Of a DNA stretch of 64,000 nucleotides, positions 1-14,900 are shown in pieces. The stretch spans positions 1 to 64,000 of the forward strand of contig CAKAEH010001400.1 in the NCBI GenBank assembly GCA_916381525.1, written 5' to 3'. The notes beneath the pieces are model-generated. The model was not told the origin of the DNA. It ran no database searches and worked only from the letters and a program-made list of their open reading frames with translations. The translations under genes and the position numbers were made by a program. The stretch is from Cercopithifilaria johnstoni. Its lineage: Eukaryota; Nematoda; Chromadorea; Rhabditida; Onchocercidae. Position 1 is the stretch's first letter, and every line of letters starts with the position of its first letter.

Positions 1-381
1 GTTCAAATATTCATAAAGTTTTATTTATTGTAATTAGCATTCAGCCATTTCAAAAAGCCAAACCGTGTATAAATTGCAACGAGAATGTTACTCGTGTAAA
101 ATCACAATTCTGGGAAGGTGGAAAAGGTTATTTTTTTCATCTAATATGGCATAAGCTGCTGTTTAGTATATATTTCCCTTTAGCTAGGACATTGTACAAA
201 ACGTGAAGCACCGGTGTTGCAGGGCGATCAATCAGATTAATACTTGGCATTATTAGGCTTTGTAACCGTGTGTCAAAGGGAAGTGCCTATGAGATTTGAT
301 TTTTAGTGGGCATAATTTTTAGATTTTCGATTCGTATGGTGTAAAATTCTACTAATCGGCTTTGTCAGAATTGTTACTGGA
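1..381. other. 5' flank of the OXA1L gene
   Basis: No coding sequence is visible. A good nematode-type splice acceptor (TTTGTCAG, 361-368) lies 13 bases before the ATG at 382, with no upstream exon visible. It may therefore be a spliced-leader trans-splicing site; that use is inferred. Confidence 0.4.
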
Positions 382-3300
382 ATGACGGCAGCACTTTCTC
401 TGGGGAGATCTCGTCTAACAGCACAGCGTTTTTACGCTGCAGTTACCTCTGCTGCTACACCAATCATTTGCAGTTCCAGTTTTCAATTGCAGCATTGCGT
501 AGTTGGCATTCGGTATGCATCTACGGCAAAAGATATCTTCGTTCCATCACACGATTCTCTGGCGGTGTGTTGAAGTTGATTGAAATTTTTTTATTTCTAA
601 AATGAGGGGATTTTAATGCCCAGCAAACCTTTTAAAGTAACGGATTTCTACATTGCAGAGTAATTCAATTGACTATCTTAGTTCATAATTTTCGCGTATT
701 GGACCAAACGAGTGTGCTGTAAAAGACAGTTTAGTGAGCAATAAAATAGTAAGAAAGTATGCTGATAAACTGTAGCAAAGCAGTTTTGAGACAGGAATTC
801 TCTTTTGATCAGTTTCAAATTAAGATTTAAACCTGTTATTTTTCAGCAGGGAGTTCCTACATAGTAAAATTTGCTAAGACCTGAGATGCAAATCAGCATT
901 CGAATTTTAACTTGTTTAAGGCCAAAGATCATTGGAAACGAAGCTTCGTAATAAATTAAATTGAAATCAACAGAAATGGTTGAGATAACTTGTTAATTTT
1001 GCTTCAATACTTAAACGATGGAATTAAAAATATGTAGATCTCGACTTTGATAATTACTGTTTTTAAAGAATATTAAAACAATGAGGTGTTCAATTAGACT
1101 AACTTGTTATAAACAGCTAACGTTTGTTGCAATGCAGCTATAATACAGCTAACCCTAAGTTTCGTTCCTGTTTTATTTAAATTTATTTAAATCTCGTCCA
1201 TTTATAATACCGTGATTCTAGGGTATACCAGATATCCCAATAATAACTATGCCTCCGGAAGCAGTAGCTGGTTCAGGCTTTTCCTTTTATGAAAAGTGGC
1301 TTCTGAAGGTCGATGCATTGGATATGCTTGGTCTTAATGGTATATCAACTGTGGATAGTATTGGGCTTTTTTCGTGGTATTCACCTGCTTCGTGGTATCG
1401 AATTGGTTTAGAATTTATCCACAATTATTTTGATCTCTCTTGGTTTGCTTCTATTATATGCAGTAAGTATTTTATATCAGAATTAGGTATAAAAGGCTGG
1501 ATTGAAGTCTTAAAGTAACAAATTTCTAAACCTGAAGTAAGAGTTCAAATTTTAGTTTTCGAACTTAAAATCTTTTTCTAACATTTGAATTCATCATTTG
1601 AGGGTTTGATGATATTTCATTTCTTTTTTAATTGAACTGAACTCAATCTTATGCCTTTGATTAGGAACATGTTCCTCCCTACTCTCATAATTTTAATTTT
1701 CTCATTCATTCTTTCCAGCTACGTTTTGTTTACGATTAGCATTTCTACGGGCAACTTTATTTTTGCAAAGATTTCCACCAAAGAAAATGATGCACGATGA
1801 GACGTTGAAAATGTTTGATGAGAAGAAGAAAGAAGCTCGAGAAATAATTCGCAGTGAAACTCTGTGTTAATTTTTCTCACCATTTTTTTATTATTTTTTG
1901 GATTCGCCGAAAATGCCATAATTTTGTCCAAGCAATTATATTTAATTAGAGTAATATTTAATGACTATGCCATCTTATCAAAGAATGAAAATTCAGCAGT
2001 AGTAAGATGTGCGTTTCGAACGCGTCTACCTATTTTTTTTAAATTACGGTAATAGATGAAATACACAGCGAAAATACCATCTGCAACTTATAGAAATAAG
2101 TTTTTGAAAAATTTTTTCAACTTAATATTTTATCACGATGTCTTAGTTACTGCTGACTTTAATCCACTCATCTGTTCATCATTCCATTTGATGTGCAATT
2201 ATTTTAGACCGGAAGATATCGCACGACGAAAACATATATGTAGATACTTATAATTTAAGACCCTCCAACAGATATTATTATTTTCTGCTCAATTCAGTTT
2301 TATTTATTTCCCAATATCGTGGAATTACTCTTATGGCAGAAAACAAGTAAGTGTTTAGCTTTCTATTTTTGTCCAGTTAAAGCGGTGCAAATTGTAACTC
2401 CACATTTTCGTGTTATAAGCAGTTCTCCAATTTCAGACGTTTTTTGGTGGAGAAGTGAAGTAAAAAAAGTATCATTTATATCGTTCAGAGAGCTTTCTTT
2501 AATTGGAATAGCTGTAATTTGATGGGTTTCTGATCGAGGTTGAAATATATGAAAAGCTAGTATTATTTTATAATTATGAAATTTTGCAGTTTTCCTGGTT
2601 GGAACACAGGTGGCGCACTGTGGTTCCTGGATCTAACAGTAACAGATCCTAACTTCATTGTACCAGCACTGTCATCTGTTCTTATTGGGTGCACACTTTT
2701 TGTAAGTTACTTTTTCTAGGCAATTTATTTAAATTTTTTAAAATTATGATTCGACTTGAAAAAAAGCCGTTTTTCAGCTTGGATATGATCCAACCGGTAC
2801 CGCATCCGCTGGCAAATACGTTAAAGCATTCAAATATCTTGTGATACCAGCTGGTGTATTTTTTTTCAGCTCAAGGGTTCCCGTTGTAAGTCCTTGCTAT
2901 ATTTTCCAGATTTCTTCACAATAATTTTCCTGACTTTTACTGTTTTATATCAAAATTGTCAAAATTACTTTCATATGAAAAATAAAAGTGAAAATTTGAC
3001 AAAGGAAGTAAAATCATTACTTTGCCTTTGAGAATTTCCAATGAACTATTTGTTCCGCAACTAAATGCGCAACTCACATACAACTGAATTTTAGATATTA
3101 TATTAAAATTTTAGAACGAAGTTTATGTTAGTCTGATTTGCGGTAATTTTTATCTGATTGAGCATTCTGACATGTTTTCATCGTTCTGGGCTTTTTTCTT
3201 AGGCCATATCGATATACTGGTGTGCCTCAAACTTCTTCAATCTTTTGTTGACAACAGTTTTACGCGTGCCTAAAATCCGTTATGCTCTTGATATCCCATT

Positions 3301-3737
3301 AAAAGTAACGAAACCGAGTTCCGTGGTGTTCCAAAAAGCATGGAAGCGTGCATTTGGTAATCTTCTTTGAAGTTCTTGTGGAAACCAAAATCACTACCAG
3401 TTTTTTAATTTAGAGGTTTAATAGACTTAGTTGTACCGGTATAGATGGGCATGAATGTCAGCCAAAAAGTAGTATTGAAATCTTGAATTTTATAAGTAAA
3501 CCCTCCCTAAATTCAGAATTAGAAGTGATGGAAAGCAAAATCTAACGACGGATTATTTTATTTGTTTGAACAATGTTCTATTGAAACCATAGTACGCGAT
3601 TCACTTTGGGTCCTTTTTTAGGTTGGAAGAAGGAAACAGAAAAACAGGCTCGATCTCGACCTGTAATGTGGGAGATAATGCAGAGACAAGATTTGGAAAG
3701 ATTTGCAAAAGCTAGTGGACAAGGCATTAGAGAATGA
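382..3737 (+). CDS. OXA1L: Mitochondrial inner membrane insertase OXA1L
   Basis: Oxa1/YidC-family insertase, which places mitochondrially made and some imported proteins into the inner membrane. Proposed exons are 382-564, 1222-1462, 1719-1853, 2298-2346, 2590-2701, 2778-2885, 3203-3356 and 3622-3737, giving 365 aa with all phases consistent. The N-terminus is rich in Arg, Ala and Ser and lacks acidic residues (MTAALSLGRSRLTAQRF), as a mitochondrial presequence should be. Family landmarks are the segment around residues 100-140 ending in FDLSWFASIICA, the block FPGWNTGGALWFLDLTVTDP, and the last membrane segment VAISIYWCASNFFNLL followed by LRVPKIRYAL. The C-terminus is short and basic, without the long matrix ribosome-binding tail of human OXA1L. 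Odd point: the stretch between the first two membrane segments is about 30 residues shorter than in human OXA1L, so a small exon between 1854 and 2297 may be missed. The start follows a likely trans-splice acceptor at 361-368. Identity is secure; the exon 3-4 region is less so. Confidence 0.9.
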
Positions 3738-5269
3738 TGGTTAATGAAGCTACGATGAAATCTGAAATTGTTTTTATAATGAGGTATTTCGGTCTGTCTG
3801 CAGGAAATTTTCCAATTGACTTTAGTAGTAAATTTGTCAAACTCGAAAGTAATAAATAATTACTTCCAGGAGTTCATTGTGAGCAGTCATTCAGCACTGG
3901 CTACTTTATATTTTTGAACAGGCGGCTTCCCGAAATAGCAGCATTTTATTCTCGAAAGGCTCAAGTTTTATAAAGATTATAGTTCATTGCGCTTCGGATA
4001 AATTTTCATTGCATTCAAAGAAAAAGAATTAGAATTATCCACCATATAGTGAAATATAATACTTTTTGTCATATAATACTTGGAATATTGACAAATTGAT
4101 TGTCATATTCCTGACAAAAATATATTGCACTCAGCACACAAGATTTACAACAGATACATGCCAGAATAAAAAAAATCAGGAAAATAATCACCATTATCAT
4201 TCTAACTTTCAACCTTTAGCCCAGACACAAATGAATTTGAAATAATCCGCAGCAGATCTACTATAGCAGTTAACTTCTTTTCATTAAAAGAAGGATACGA
4301 AAATGTTAGGTGATTATAGCTTTAAAATTTTTATCTAAGAGTTTCGCTAAATTTCTCCAGTGTAAGAATAGTTTAGTTTTATTTCACATAAAATGCTGCT
4401 CCTTCAGTTACCCCAATACAATTAATTAATGGAAATATTATATTGCAAATGGTAGGATAAAATACATAATAAAAACAGTTAATTGCAAATAATACTGTAT
4501 AGCAAAGAAATTTTCAGCTGCCAAGATCGTATGAAATGGTTAATATTTTTATATGAGTAAAAAAAAAGAAGAAGGATGAAAGGTAATTTAGAATAAATTT
4601 AAACAAAACTGAATGTTTCTCCTAATATTTCTCTTTCTTATTTCAATATTTTGATTGTCAAGTTAATTTTTCCACCATTGAATTAATTCTCATACAGAAA
4701 TGAAATTATCTATCTAAACAGTTCCGAGGTTGCAAAACTTTATTTCAACTCTATTTTATACTTTTTAGTTTCATTTTTTCTTTTCATTACTTTTTCTATT
4801 AATCCTATTTATTCTAAATTAGATCAAAAAATATCTAAATCTAATAATTATTGATAATTTATAGCTTTTTTAATTTTCCATATTATTATGCACAATTATC
4901 GATGAAATTCCGAAAATTCCATCAAGTATTTCTTTCGTATGAGAAACAGTGAAATTTTTTAAAGCTATCGAAATGTTACGTCACTTAGACATTATTATTC
5001 ATATAATTTAGAAAAATGTAATAAATAATATTGATATTGATAAGAGAAAGAAAATAGGATCAGCAATATATGAAAAATAGGTTGTGAAAATGAAAATGAT
5101 GATAACGATAACAGTATGCTATTATCGTTGGTATTGCTATTAACAATAGTGATAACAATATGCTATTATCATTGGTATTCAGTCTGAATTGATTAAATAA
5201 AGATAAATTTTCATTTTGTTGTTATTGTCGTTGTTGATCTGATGCTGTTATTGTTGCTAATTTAATAGG
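3738..5269. other. Intergenic, between converging genes
   Basis: About 1.5 kb of AT-rich sequence between the 3' ends of the OXA1L and ZP-domain genes. A polyadenylation-like AATAAA lies near 3850. A short direct repeat containing ATGCTATTATC occurs twice around 5110-5180. I see no gene. Confidence 0.6.
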
Positions 5270-8200
5270 TCAGTGTCGTCGTCGTCTAAAATAGCGACAA
5301 TACCCGTGTACAATAATTGCCAGTAACACGGTTAATGCTGATAAACCCGTCCAAATAATTAACCATAAGCGGGATAAACAATATCGTTTCGGTGCTATAA
5401 ACAATTTGTTAAGACAAATTGTAGAGGGGATTTTTAATGGATAATTATCCATTGGAAGAAAGAAATTTTTAACAAATTATGTTTCTCCAAAAAAATTAAT
5501 CTTTAAAAATTTTCTATTGAAAATTTTGAATTTAATAATTTTCAAAACGAACAATTATCCTTAAACATGTTGACATGTCGTTCATGATCTATACGATAAT
5601 TCTCTGAACTGCAATACTCATCTGTCTTATCACCCAAACAAACATCAGCATGAACGTGTTGCTGGAATGATTTGTTATCTCGTCGTTTTCTGATAACTTC
5701 TACTTCATGACCAGATAGAAGAGCATTCGTTGCTGATGTTATCAAATCCGGACAAAATGGTGGCTGCAATGCAATGAATACAATCTTCTCACTATCTAAT
5801 TTTCAATTCTTTCGAAATATAGAGTCTGGTACCAGCAGCCGTGATAATTCCAGCTCTCAAAGTGTATGTCATCATTGATGCGGTTAAAAAGCTCGTAGAT
5901 AGATCTGCATTTCAGGACCTGATCCATCCATTGGATGAGAACTGGGCTTCTAGGTTAATATTGACAGTTTTCCTTACGTTACCTTGATCGATTGCGTGGC
6001 TAGCAAGTTTACCTTGACACCTCATAATCTAATTCATTCAAAACCATCATTTAAAATAGACTATTATTAAATCAAGATGATGAATTCCAATTGATATAAT
6101 TATGTTGGTTTTGATTACATGAAAATTGCACTACATCAAAATTATAACTGATATTTTACACTCAATCCTATCAAAATATTGTAAGATAATAGTTAAAATA
6201 ACTCACAGATGGTATACTATCACAACTAGTTAAACCAGATATGGTATCCGGAATATCGGTACATATTTCTATAGAGCATTTGATACTCAATTGATTAATA
6301 TCCGGTACTTTAAATGCATGCCAATGAACTCGAGCTATATCATGATAGGTATCGTAATGTGGATGACTAAAGATGTTGATATCCGTTGAGCAACTAAATA
6401 AAATACATACATGATTTTATAGAATTTAATGATAACTGCATATTTTCCATTACTTATTCAAAATTATTTACATCAAAATGAAAGCAATAATCGTATTATC
6501 GAAAAGAAGCCTATCGCCAATACCCGTATCAATATTTTTTTTAAAACTTCTCACAGTAATATAAAATTTAATTTTGACTTTTCGAAAAGAAAAGTTTGAT
6601 TATGTAAATATACCCTCGTTCATCGATCACCATATATTCTTCATTACTAACCGTATCTCCTACCGTGCAATTTCGTACATGAAATCCATAAGCATCTGAA
6701 ATTTTTTATTTGAATTTAAATTTAAATTTTACTAAAAATTTTTATAAATCATGAATCAGAATCATTTGATAAAAATATCTATTAAGCATTATGTATCATT
6801 TTGAATTGTTCGGATGACAGTTATCGTACTAATTTCATCATACCTAAATTTGAACATCGAAAAAACTAAATTAATTTGCATAATGTTTATGAGTGGGAAT
6901 TTCAGAACTTTAAGAAAGAAAGTCAAAACAATGCCAATTAGAAATATTTTTTTTTGCTAATATTTCTAATTAGCTAATATTTCTAATATATTTCTAATTA
7001 ATTTTTTTTTTGCTAAAAATTATGTCTAAAATTAATTCCTAAGGTATTTGAATACGACGATTGAATTGATATATGATTTATAAAAAAGGCTTCTAAAAAA
7101 AAAAAAACGTAAAATTCCATTTTTTCTAAAGTTGTTCTAATTTGCAGCCAATCAATCATTAAGACAAAAAGTCTTATGTCATTTAAATTTTTATTCTTTT
7201 TCTGAACATGTCAAAATTTCAAGATAAGATAAAACAATAGAATTTGTACAATTGATGTTTCAAAAAAAAAAATTGACGAATGACAATTTCCGGAAAGTGC
7301 ATAATACTTGGGAATAGAATAGCAAATTCATCGAAATTATTTATAGAATTATTAAATGGTAGAATGATGCTTAAAGGCAGATTATCGATCAATTTAATGA
7401 TTGATAGTTTACTTTCCAATAATTATTAAATTATTAAAAACTTCAAAAATTTTACTCCATAGTAAAATTTTGGAATTATGTAAGAATATAATTTTTTTAT
7501 AAAACCTGATTCCGGTAATAAACTCCATTCGATTCTCATCGGTTGTCCAATATTAACAATTTCTATTTCAGTACCATCATCACCATGTCCATGTTCTTCT
7601 TCTGCGACAATACGCATCATACATTCCGGAACTTGTGCTTTATGCTCCAGTTTCATCGGTATTAAGCGTAATCTGTAACAAAAATAATTCCACTTATTTC
7701 AGATTTAAATGAAACAAATCAATCAATCAATCATCCTCAGTTGATAAATCAATGAAAAATTGGCTAAGAATGATCTATAAAGATAAGTGATAAACGGTCA
7801 AAGTAATATTATCGGACCTTTCAGTATAGCATTTATTTATTTTCCTTTTTACATTTCAAAATTCGATTGTGATATTAAAAAAAGTTTACAAAATTTGATT
7901 ATAAAGTTTGAAAAAGGTTAAAGTTCACAGTTTACAATCATTAAAAAAAGTCTGTGCGAAACGTTCGTCAAAATTTCATTAATCAAATTTTTTAGTAAAA
8001 AGATATTGAAATACTTAAATTTGATCACTTACTCTTCCAATGCTTCTTCAATACGTTTCGGTATCACTTGCTTCTGATATTGTATTTTTTGATGGACACA
8101 TTGAGTTAGAAATGATTGTATTGTACTCGTATTGTCTTTTTGTTGAAAAATAACAATAATTTGCATGTGATATTGAGTTTCTGGTCGTTGCTCTTCTGAA

Positions 8201-9654
8201 AGATTATGTCATCTTTTAGGCTAGCAAGAATTTTAATCTATTAAATGAATTGTTAAGTAATTCTGATAAAAGATTAGGTAATAATGAGTTATGATATGAT
8301 AAAATTTTCCTATTGTAACTTCTTCTATTCTGATAAAAGATTAACTACTAATGAGTTGTGATGTGATAAAATTAATCCTATTATAACTTCTTAGATTTGC
8401 TAATTAAAAGAAAATATCGTAAATCTATCTGATCTTTTTAAAACTGATAAATTGCAAATTATCAAAAAATATTAATATTTCTTTATTCCTTTCGAAATTT
8501 TTGAAACTCTTTGAATATTTAAACATTAAAATGAAGTAAATCGTTATCACAGAACTAAAATTACCATTATTTCGCATACCGCATGCAGCATACGACATCG
8601 TTGTTTTGATTAAAGTTGCTTCATGAAATGTAAAATAACACCTAAAACAAATGAAAATTGCTTAAGCAAATCAATTGATAGATGTTAACTTTTCAAAAAT
8701 TCAAATTAAAGTTTGCAAAATTCCCAAAAATTAAATTCAAAATCAATTTAATTCAGTCAATCAAGTGTCAAAGTTCACTTTTCAGGATTCCAATGACACA
8801 CAAGCACGCATATTACTCATTATGCAATGCATATTTTGGGATTAATTTTAATTCTACGACTCCGAAGCAATGAAATATGTAAATGAACAAACTCAGCAAC
8901 AGATTTTCGATCACGAGCAAAAATTTGTCCGGTAAATGGAAATAGTGTGTTAATTTCGAATTGCAAACCATCTTCCTTACAGGTTAAACGAGCTTTGCCT
9001 GAAATTGAAATATTAGGAAATTAAGTTTGTCAAAAACTTTTGATATTGAAAGATAGATAAAAACAGAATTTTATCATTTTTAGAATAGTAAAGTATCATA
9101 TTTAAAAAACTTTGGCAATCAATTTAATTAATCAAAGTAATCCAATTAATTTAATTAATTAACTTCAGTTTACAATATATCTAATTTACAGGACAATATA
9201 ACATATCTTAAATTTTCTTAAAATTGAAAAAAGTATATAAAACATTAATTTCACCCCGTAAACGGTTAAGAACAATTCTGGTAGATGTTGTATTGGTATA
9301 TAACGGTATTGAGATTGTTTCGGTTACATTGAATGATGGTGGATTAGTATATCTAAAATATATTATGAAATTTTTTTTAATAACAACTAAATAATTTGAA
9401 TAATTGAAAAAAAGAGAAGTTAAGAAAATAAATAAATAAATAATATGTAAATAGTAAATAAGAACCGACAAATGATATTAAATAAAAATTTACGTTAATA
9501 TTTGTGATTGTTGAGAAATTGTGGTGCTACTTGTGCTGACAATTTCCAATTCTTTCAAATTATATTCCGTATTCATTTCCATTCTAAAATTTGATGTAAT
9601 TGTTGTCGTTGTTGTTGTTGTTGCTGTTGTTGTTGTTACTGTTGTTGTTGCTGC

Positions 9655-9686
<32 letters not shown>

Positions 9687-11934
9687 GAGAAAACGGTTCA
9701 GATAATAATGGTTTAATCGTATATTTCGTATTCGATATTTGATCATCAGTTAATTCCAAATGTGTAGTAATTGTTGTTGTTTCATATCTTTCAGGAATAA
9801 CTTCAACTGTCGTATTTCGTGCTTGTTCCAGTGACATTTCATTAATTATAGTATTTTTTGTCGAAACTGTTGATGTTTCATCTATCGGAAATATTTGCTT
9901 ATTTTCATTTGATATTTGCATGATACACGGGGAAACAGTAGATGTTGTTGTTGTTGTTGCTGTTGTATCTATCACTGTGATTTCAGGTACTTCAGCATAT
10001 GTCGATTCTACATTTGATGCATAACTTGCTTCATCATCTTTCGTAGCCATAGTTGTTGCTAAAATAAATTCTACAAGTTTATTAACTCCTTCAACAGTTA
10101 ATGATTTCATATAAAAATTAATTTAATTGGTAAGTGAACTATAATAGAGTTCAAAACCTGTACGACAGTTATATCGGATGGTATTTGGTGTTTGATGTTG
10201 AAGTATCTGAGAAATTGAATTTCTACTATTTCGTATAAAATTAAATTCTATAAAAATCTAATCATATCAGATTTCTACATCATTTACACGTTCCTTTTAC
10301 TATTTGGCATACTTAAAATTAGACATTGGAGGATATCGTCTAATTCTAAATTCTAAATAGTTGGTTATGTTGAACTTTCGAGCATTTGAAGGATGAATAT
10401 TCACCGATATTAGTACAATGAATTGGAATTCCCGGACTTTGCTCTGTGGAATCAGAGATTTTTTCATCGGAATAGTCAATTACAGGCATCACCGATGGAG
10501 GTCCTGGACCGGGCTCTTTTGCTGAAAATATATTTATAATTTACCGATAATTTATGTGATAATCCTCTAAGAGAAAAAGAGAGAAAGCAAGAGAGAGAGA
10601 AGGCGAGAGAAAGAAAGAGAGAGGAAGAATGAAGAAAAAGAGGAAAAAAATGAATTATGAATTTTTAGGAAAATCATTGATGAATTCAAATTTAATAATT
10701 TCAAATAATATTATCCTATAAAAAATTTATTAAAGATTAAGATTGTCAAGTAAAAATAATCTCTCTCATATTCCATTAAACGTCAAAAGAAAATGGGAAC
10801 TAAGGCAGCAATTGAGTATATATTTTCTATTACATAATTACTTACTTATCAAAATAATCTGGATATGATTCATCACGATGATCCAATTACTTCCTTATTT
10901 TTATGATATAATAACAGGTTATCAGCATACCGGATAGCTGTGGTTCATAATCAGTTGCGGTAAGTTGAAGAGACGGATATGTAACAACATCGATATTCTC
11001 GAAATTAATCATTTCCTCGGATGTGATACCATGAATCATCTTCTCATTGACTTTATCATCATCAATTGTTGCACTCTAAAATAGGAAAAAAAGAATGAAA
11101 TGAAACTATTAAAGTTTAAATATTAGCTATTTCAAAATGAGAAAGAAAATCAAATTTCATCAAAAAAAATCGCTATATTTTAATTTTAAAATCTCAATAT
11201 AATATATTTTATTCGTCTTAATTTTATTCATTAATATATTTTATAGCTTATAAGTTTTTAAGTTATAAACTATAAAATTTTAAAATTGCAAATTACACCT
11301 CTTTTTATCAATCACATTATTTTCACAATTTCATCAATTTAGCAAGGGAAAAAGGAAAAATAAAACAAAAGTAAAGCATTATAGTTTCATTTCAAAAAAA
11401 TGAAGAAATCTTTTAATGTAAATAAAAATACAAAGAAAAGTATCGAAGTGACAATTTTGAAAAATTCACGGAAACTGTTTGTTTTCATATTTTTACAATT
11501 TCCCTAATAAAAAATGAAAGATGAAAAAAAAGCAAAATAAAACCGGAATTATTTGTACTTCATTTAATTCATATATATAACCTGTATAGAATAGAATATA
11601 GGTAGATTATAGGCCTATATATTATTTACCTATTTGATATAGTTAGATTATTTGTTCAGTTGACATCGATGAAAAAATGAAGAAAAAAGAGGGCAACTTA
11701 TCATCGAATTCAGTAAATGATATTTAAATTAAATTTCATTTTATTTGAATAAGCAAAGAGAAAAAAAATTTTTAAAATATAAAATAAAAAAATGGGAGAA
11801 ATTATTAGAATTGGTAATAAAATTTGTTGCAAAAATTAAATACAAATTATTGAAATTTAGTGAAATAATAAAAATTAAATTTCGTAATGCGTACGATAAG
11901 ATTTATCATTAAAAAGAAAGAGAAAAGAAAAAAT

Positions 11935-11975
<41 letters not shown>

Positions 11976-14900
11976 TTTGTTGCAAATATTAATTAAATGA
12001 AATGGGATTTGATGAAATTTTGTTATCATTTAATTTTTAAATGATTTTGTTTTTTCCACTCTTTTAAATTATTAAATTTCTAAATAACAAATTGAAGTGA
12101 TGCATATTTATCTTATTGATTATCACTCTTCTAATTTCTCGTAAATAGTGTTTTTATAGGCTTATCATACTTTTAAATCATTAATTAGTGATAAGTCCTT
12201 AAAGTAATTAAAAAATTTTAATATATTATTTGTCTCCTTTCTTTTCTAACTTTTCATTTCTTTACAATCGATATTTTTTTCCTTTTTTACTTTGTTATAA
12301 ACAAACAGTAACCTAATAGTTGAATGTAGTAGGCATGGATATGTATTTTAAAAGATCGAAACAAATCAAAAATTGATCAAGTCCGGTTTTATAAAATGAA
12401 CAACAGCTACCCCTTTCCTTCTTCATGATATGCTCCGATACCGAAGGCATTTCCCCTCTTCAACTCTTCATCCATCCCGCATCCCGCATTCCCATAATAT
12501 CCAATCACATCTTTATTGATGGCGGTTCACTTCTCCTTTTTCATCATCATCTCTTTAATCCATCTACCAATATCGTTGTTCTTGTCGTTGCCATCTACTA
12601 TTACTACTATAACTACTACTACTACTCTAACATTATCTTGGAAAGTGTTCAAAGCGAAGTTTTATTCACATTGATCAGGCAAATCAGCAACAGCAAAATG
12701 CTCCACTTTCAATTGTATGCAAAAATAAACAACAGTCAATCATAATTAACAACAGAATCAATCCTTCGTTCTGCCCTTTCTTATGTCTATCAAGTACTCT
12801 CGCCCCCTCTCTCTAAAAATATCAACAAATTTATCAACTATTATCGATCATATGATAAATTATAACTATAACTGAACTATTCATATATTTTTACTCTAAT
12901 CTATAATAATTCATAATTCATATAATTTGTCGTAAAGTTTGACAATACAACAATGTTCAAAATCAAGCTAATTATTCTGAAGATCATCCAATATGTGTTA
13001 TGAATATGGCAATTAAGTTAAATTAATAATTTTGAAATAAATACAGTTTAAATTTCAAATTAAAATATTGAACTAATAGTTTAAAGTGAAGCTTTAACCA
13101 TATCAAAATAAATAAATGATTACCGATTGTTAAGTAAGATTTCAATAACTTCTTCATTAATTGTTTTAAAATTTTCATTAATAAAATTTCTTTTTTAATC
13201 GCAAAAATTTATATAAATTTCTGAATATCCTACAACAAATTTATTTACACATTTCACATATTTCCAATAATAAACTTATAATTTTAAAACATATTTTGTA
13301 ATGGAAATACAATAATTACAACTGCTATTATTATTGTCATCATTATTCTTATTATTACTATCAGTATTATTTATTACTATTTAATTATTTATTGTTATTT
13401 ATTATTTACTTAATGTTTATTTATTATCATTTATTGTTTATTTATTATTATTAATCACCATTATTATCATTAATTATTATTTTTATTATTAACTGTTATT
13501 ATTTTTAATTACTATTGTTATTATTAGCTGTTATCATTAATTATTGTTATTATTATTATTATCATTGATTATTATTATGATTAATTATTATTTTTATTGT
13601 CATTACTATTAATTAATACTATTATAATTTCATCATCTTTGTTATTTGGTCTATAAAAAAATTTGTTCTCATTAGAAAATATTGAAATTTCATCTTTATT
13701 TTAATTTCAAAAAAAGTAATATCACTACTGGATAGGGGGGGGGGAAGGAGAGGGGGGAAATAGATGATGAAGAATATTTTCTCCGTCACCTTTTCTACAT
13801 TTTCCCTCCTATCGGACTATTTTCATTTCTCGACAATTCCCGTAATATCCAACCAGTAGAATAAATAAATATTTGTTCATTCCATTTGAAAATAAAATTT
13901 CGCCTTTTAAAACATTAAAAAATTCATTTCCCTTTTCCAATTGTAAAATTAAAATGCAAAAATTAAAAAAAAACTTAAATTACGTAGTTTTAAAATTTTA
14001 TTATAATAATTATTGTAATATTACAATTATTACTAAAATTATTATCATATAATTACAGGTGCCCAGTAGTAAAGAGGAAATTTAGAATTTGTTAATTGAT
14101 TATACAAAATGTTGTAAGAGCTATATATATTAATCAATTTTAACATTTATAATTAAGATTCATTTTTGGTTGCTGTTGTTCTTAGAAGCATTGCAATCAT
14201 GATTCTAAAATCAAGAATCATGATTATGCAAATATATTATTTCAATATGTATAATTCTATTCGAACAGCTTCTCATCTGAATTACATATATCGTTGATTT
14301 TGATCGTTATAACAACAACAAAAAAAAAATTGGATGATAATAAAAAGATAATTTGTAAATGAAGTAACAATGAACTTTAATTATTTATCTGATTCCTGTA
14401 TTCATTTGCAATTTATCACCAATACAAATACTACAATCTCATTAGAGGTCGATCGCAAATGGTTTTTAATTTTGTTATTTTCTATTTCAACCATAAATAT
14501 CATTCGACAAATTCGAATTTCTTACATTATTATTCACCAATAAAGAATGATTAATTTCTCTTGTAATTACCATGAAATTCACTATTATTATTCATTCAAA
14601 TTCTTTTCTTCTTCTTCTTTCTCGAAGTTTTGCGAAAGGGAAATGAAAGATAAATTTCGAATGATAATTTTTGTTTAAATGATAATTTTAGATTTCGCAA
14701 TTTGATTATTCATTAATTCATTATGTTTGTTAAAGTTATCTATCTGTCAACAACATTAAATATTAATAAACAAACAAATATGCAAATATTTGTTTATTTA
14801 TTAAAATCCAAATTAAATATTTTTTTTTATTAAAATATTGCAAAAATTATGAAATTTTAAAATTTAAAAATTTTTCGACAAATTTCTTAAAAATTTCTTT

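Noticed and set aside
12425..12745. 106-codon plus-strand frame in the first ZP intron
   Set aside because: Low-complexity His/Tyr runs, no splice support, no family features.
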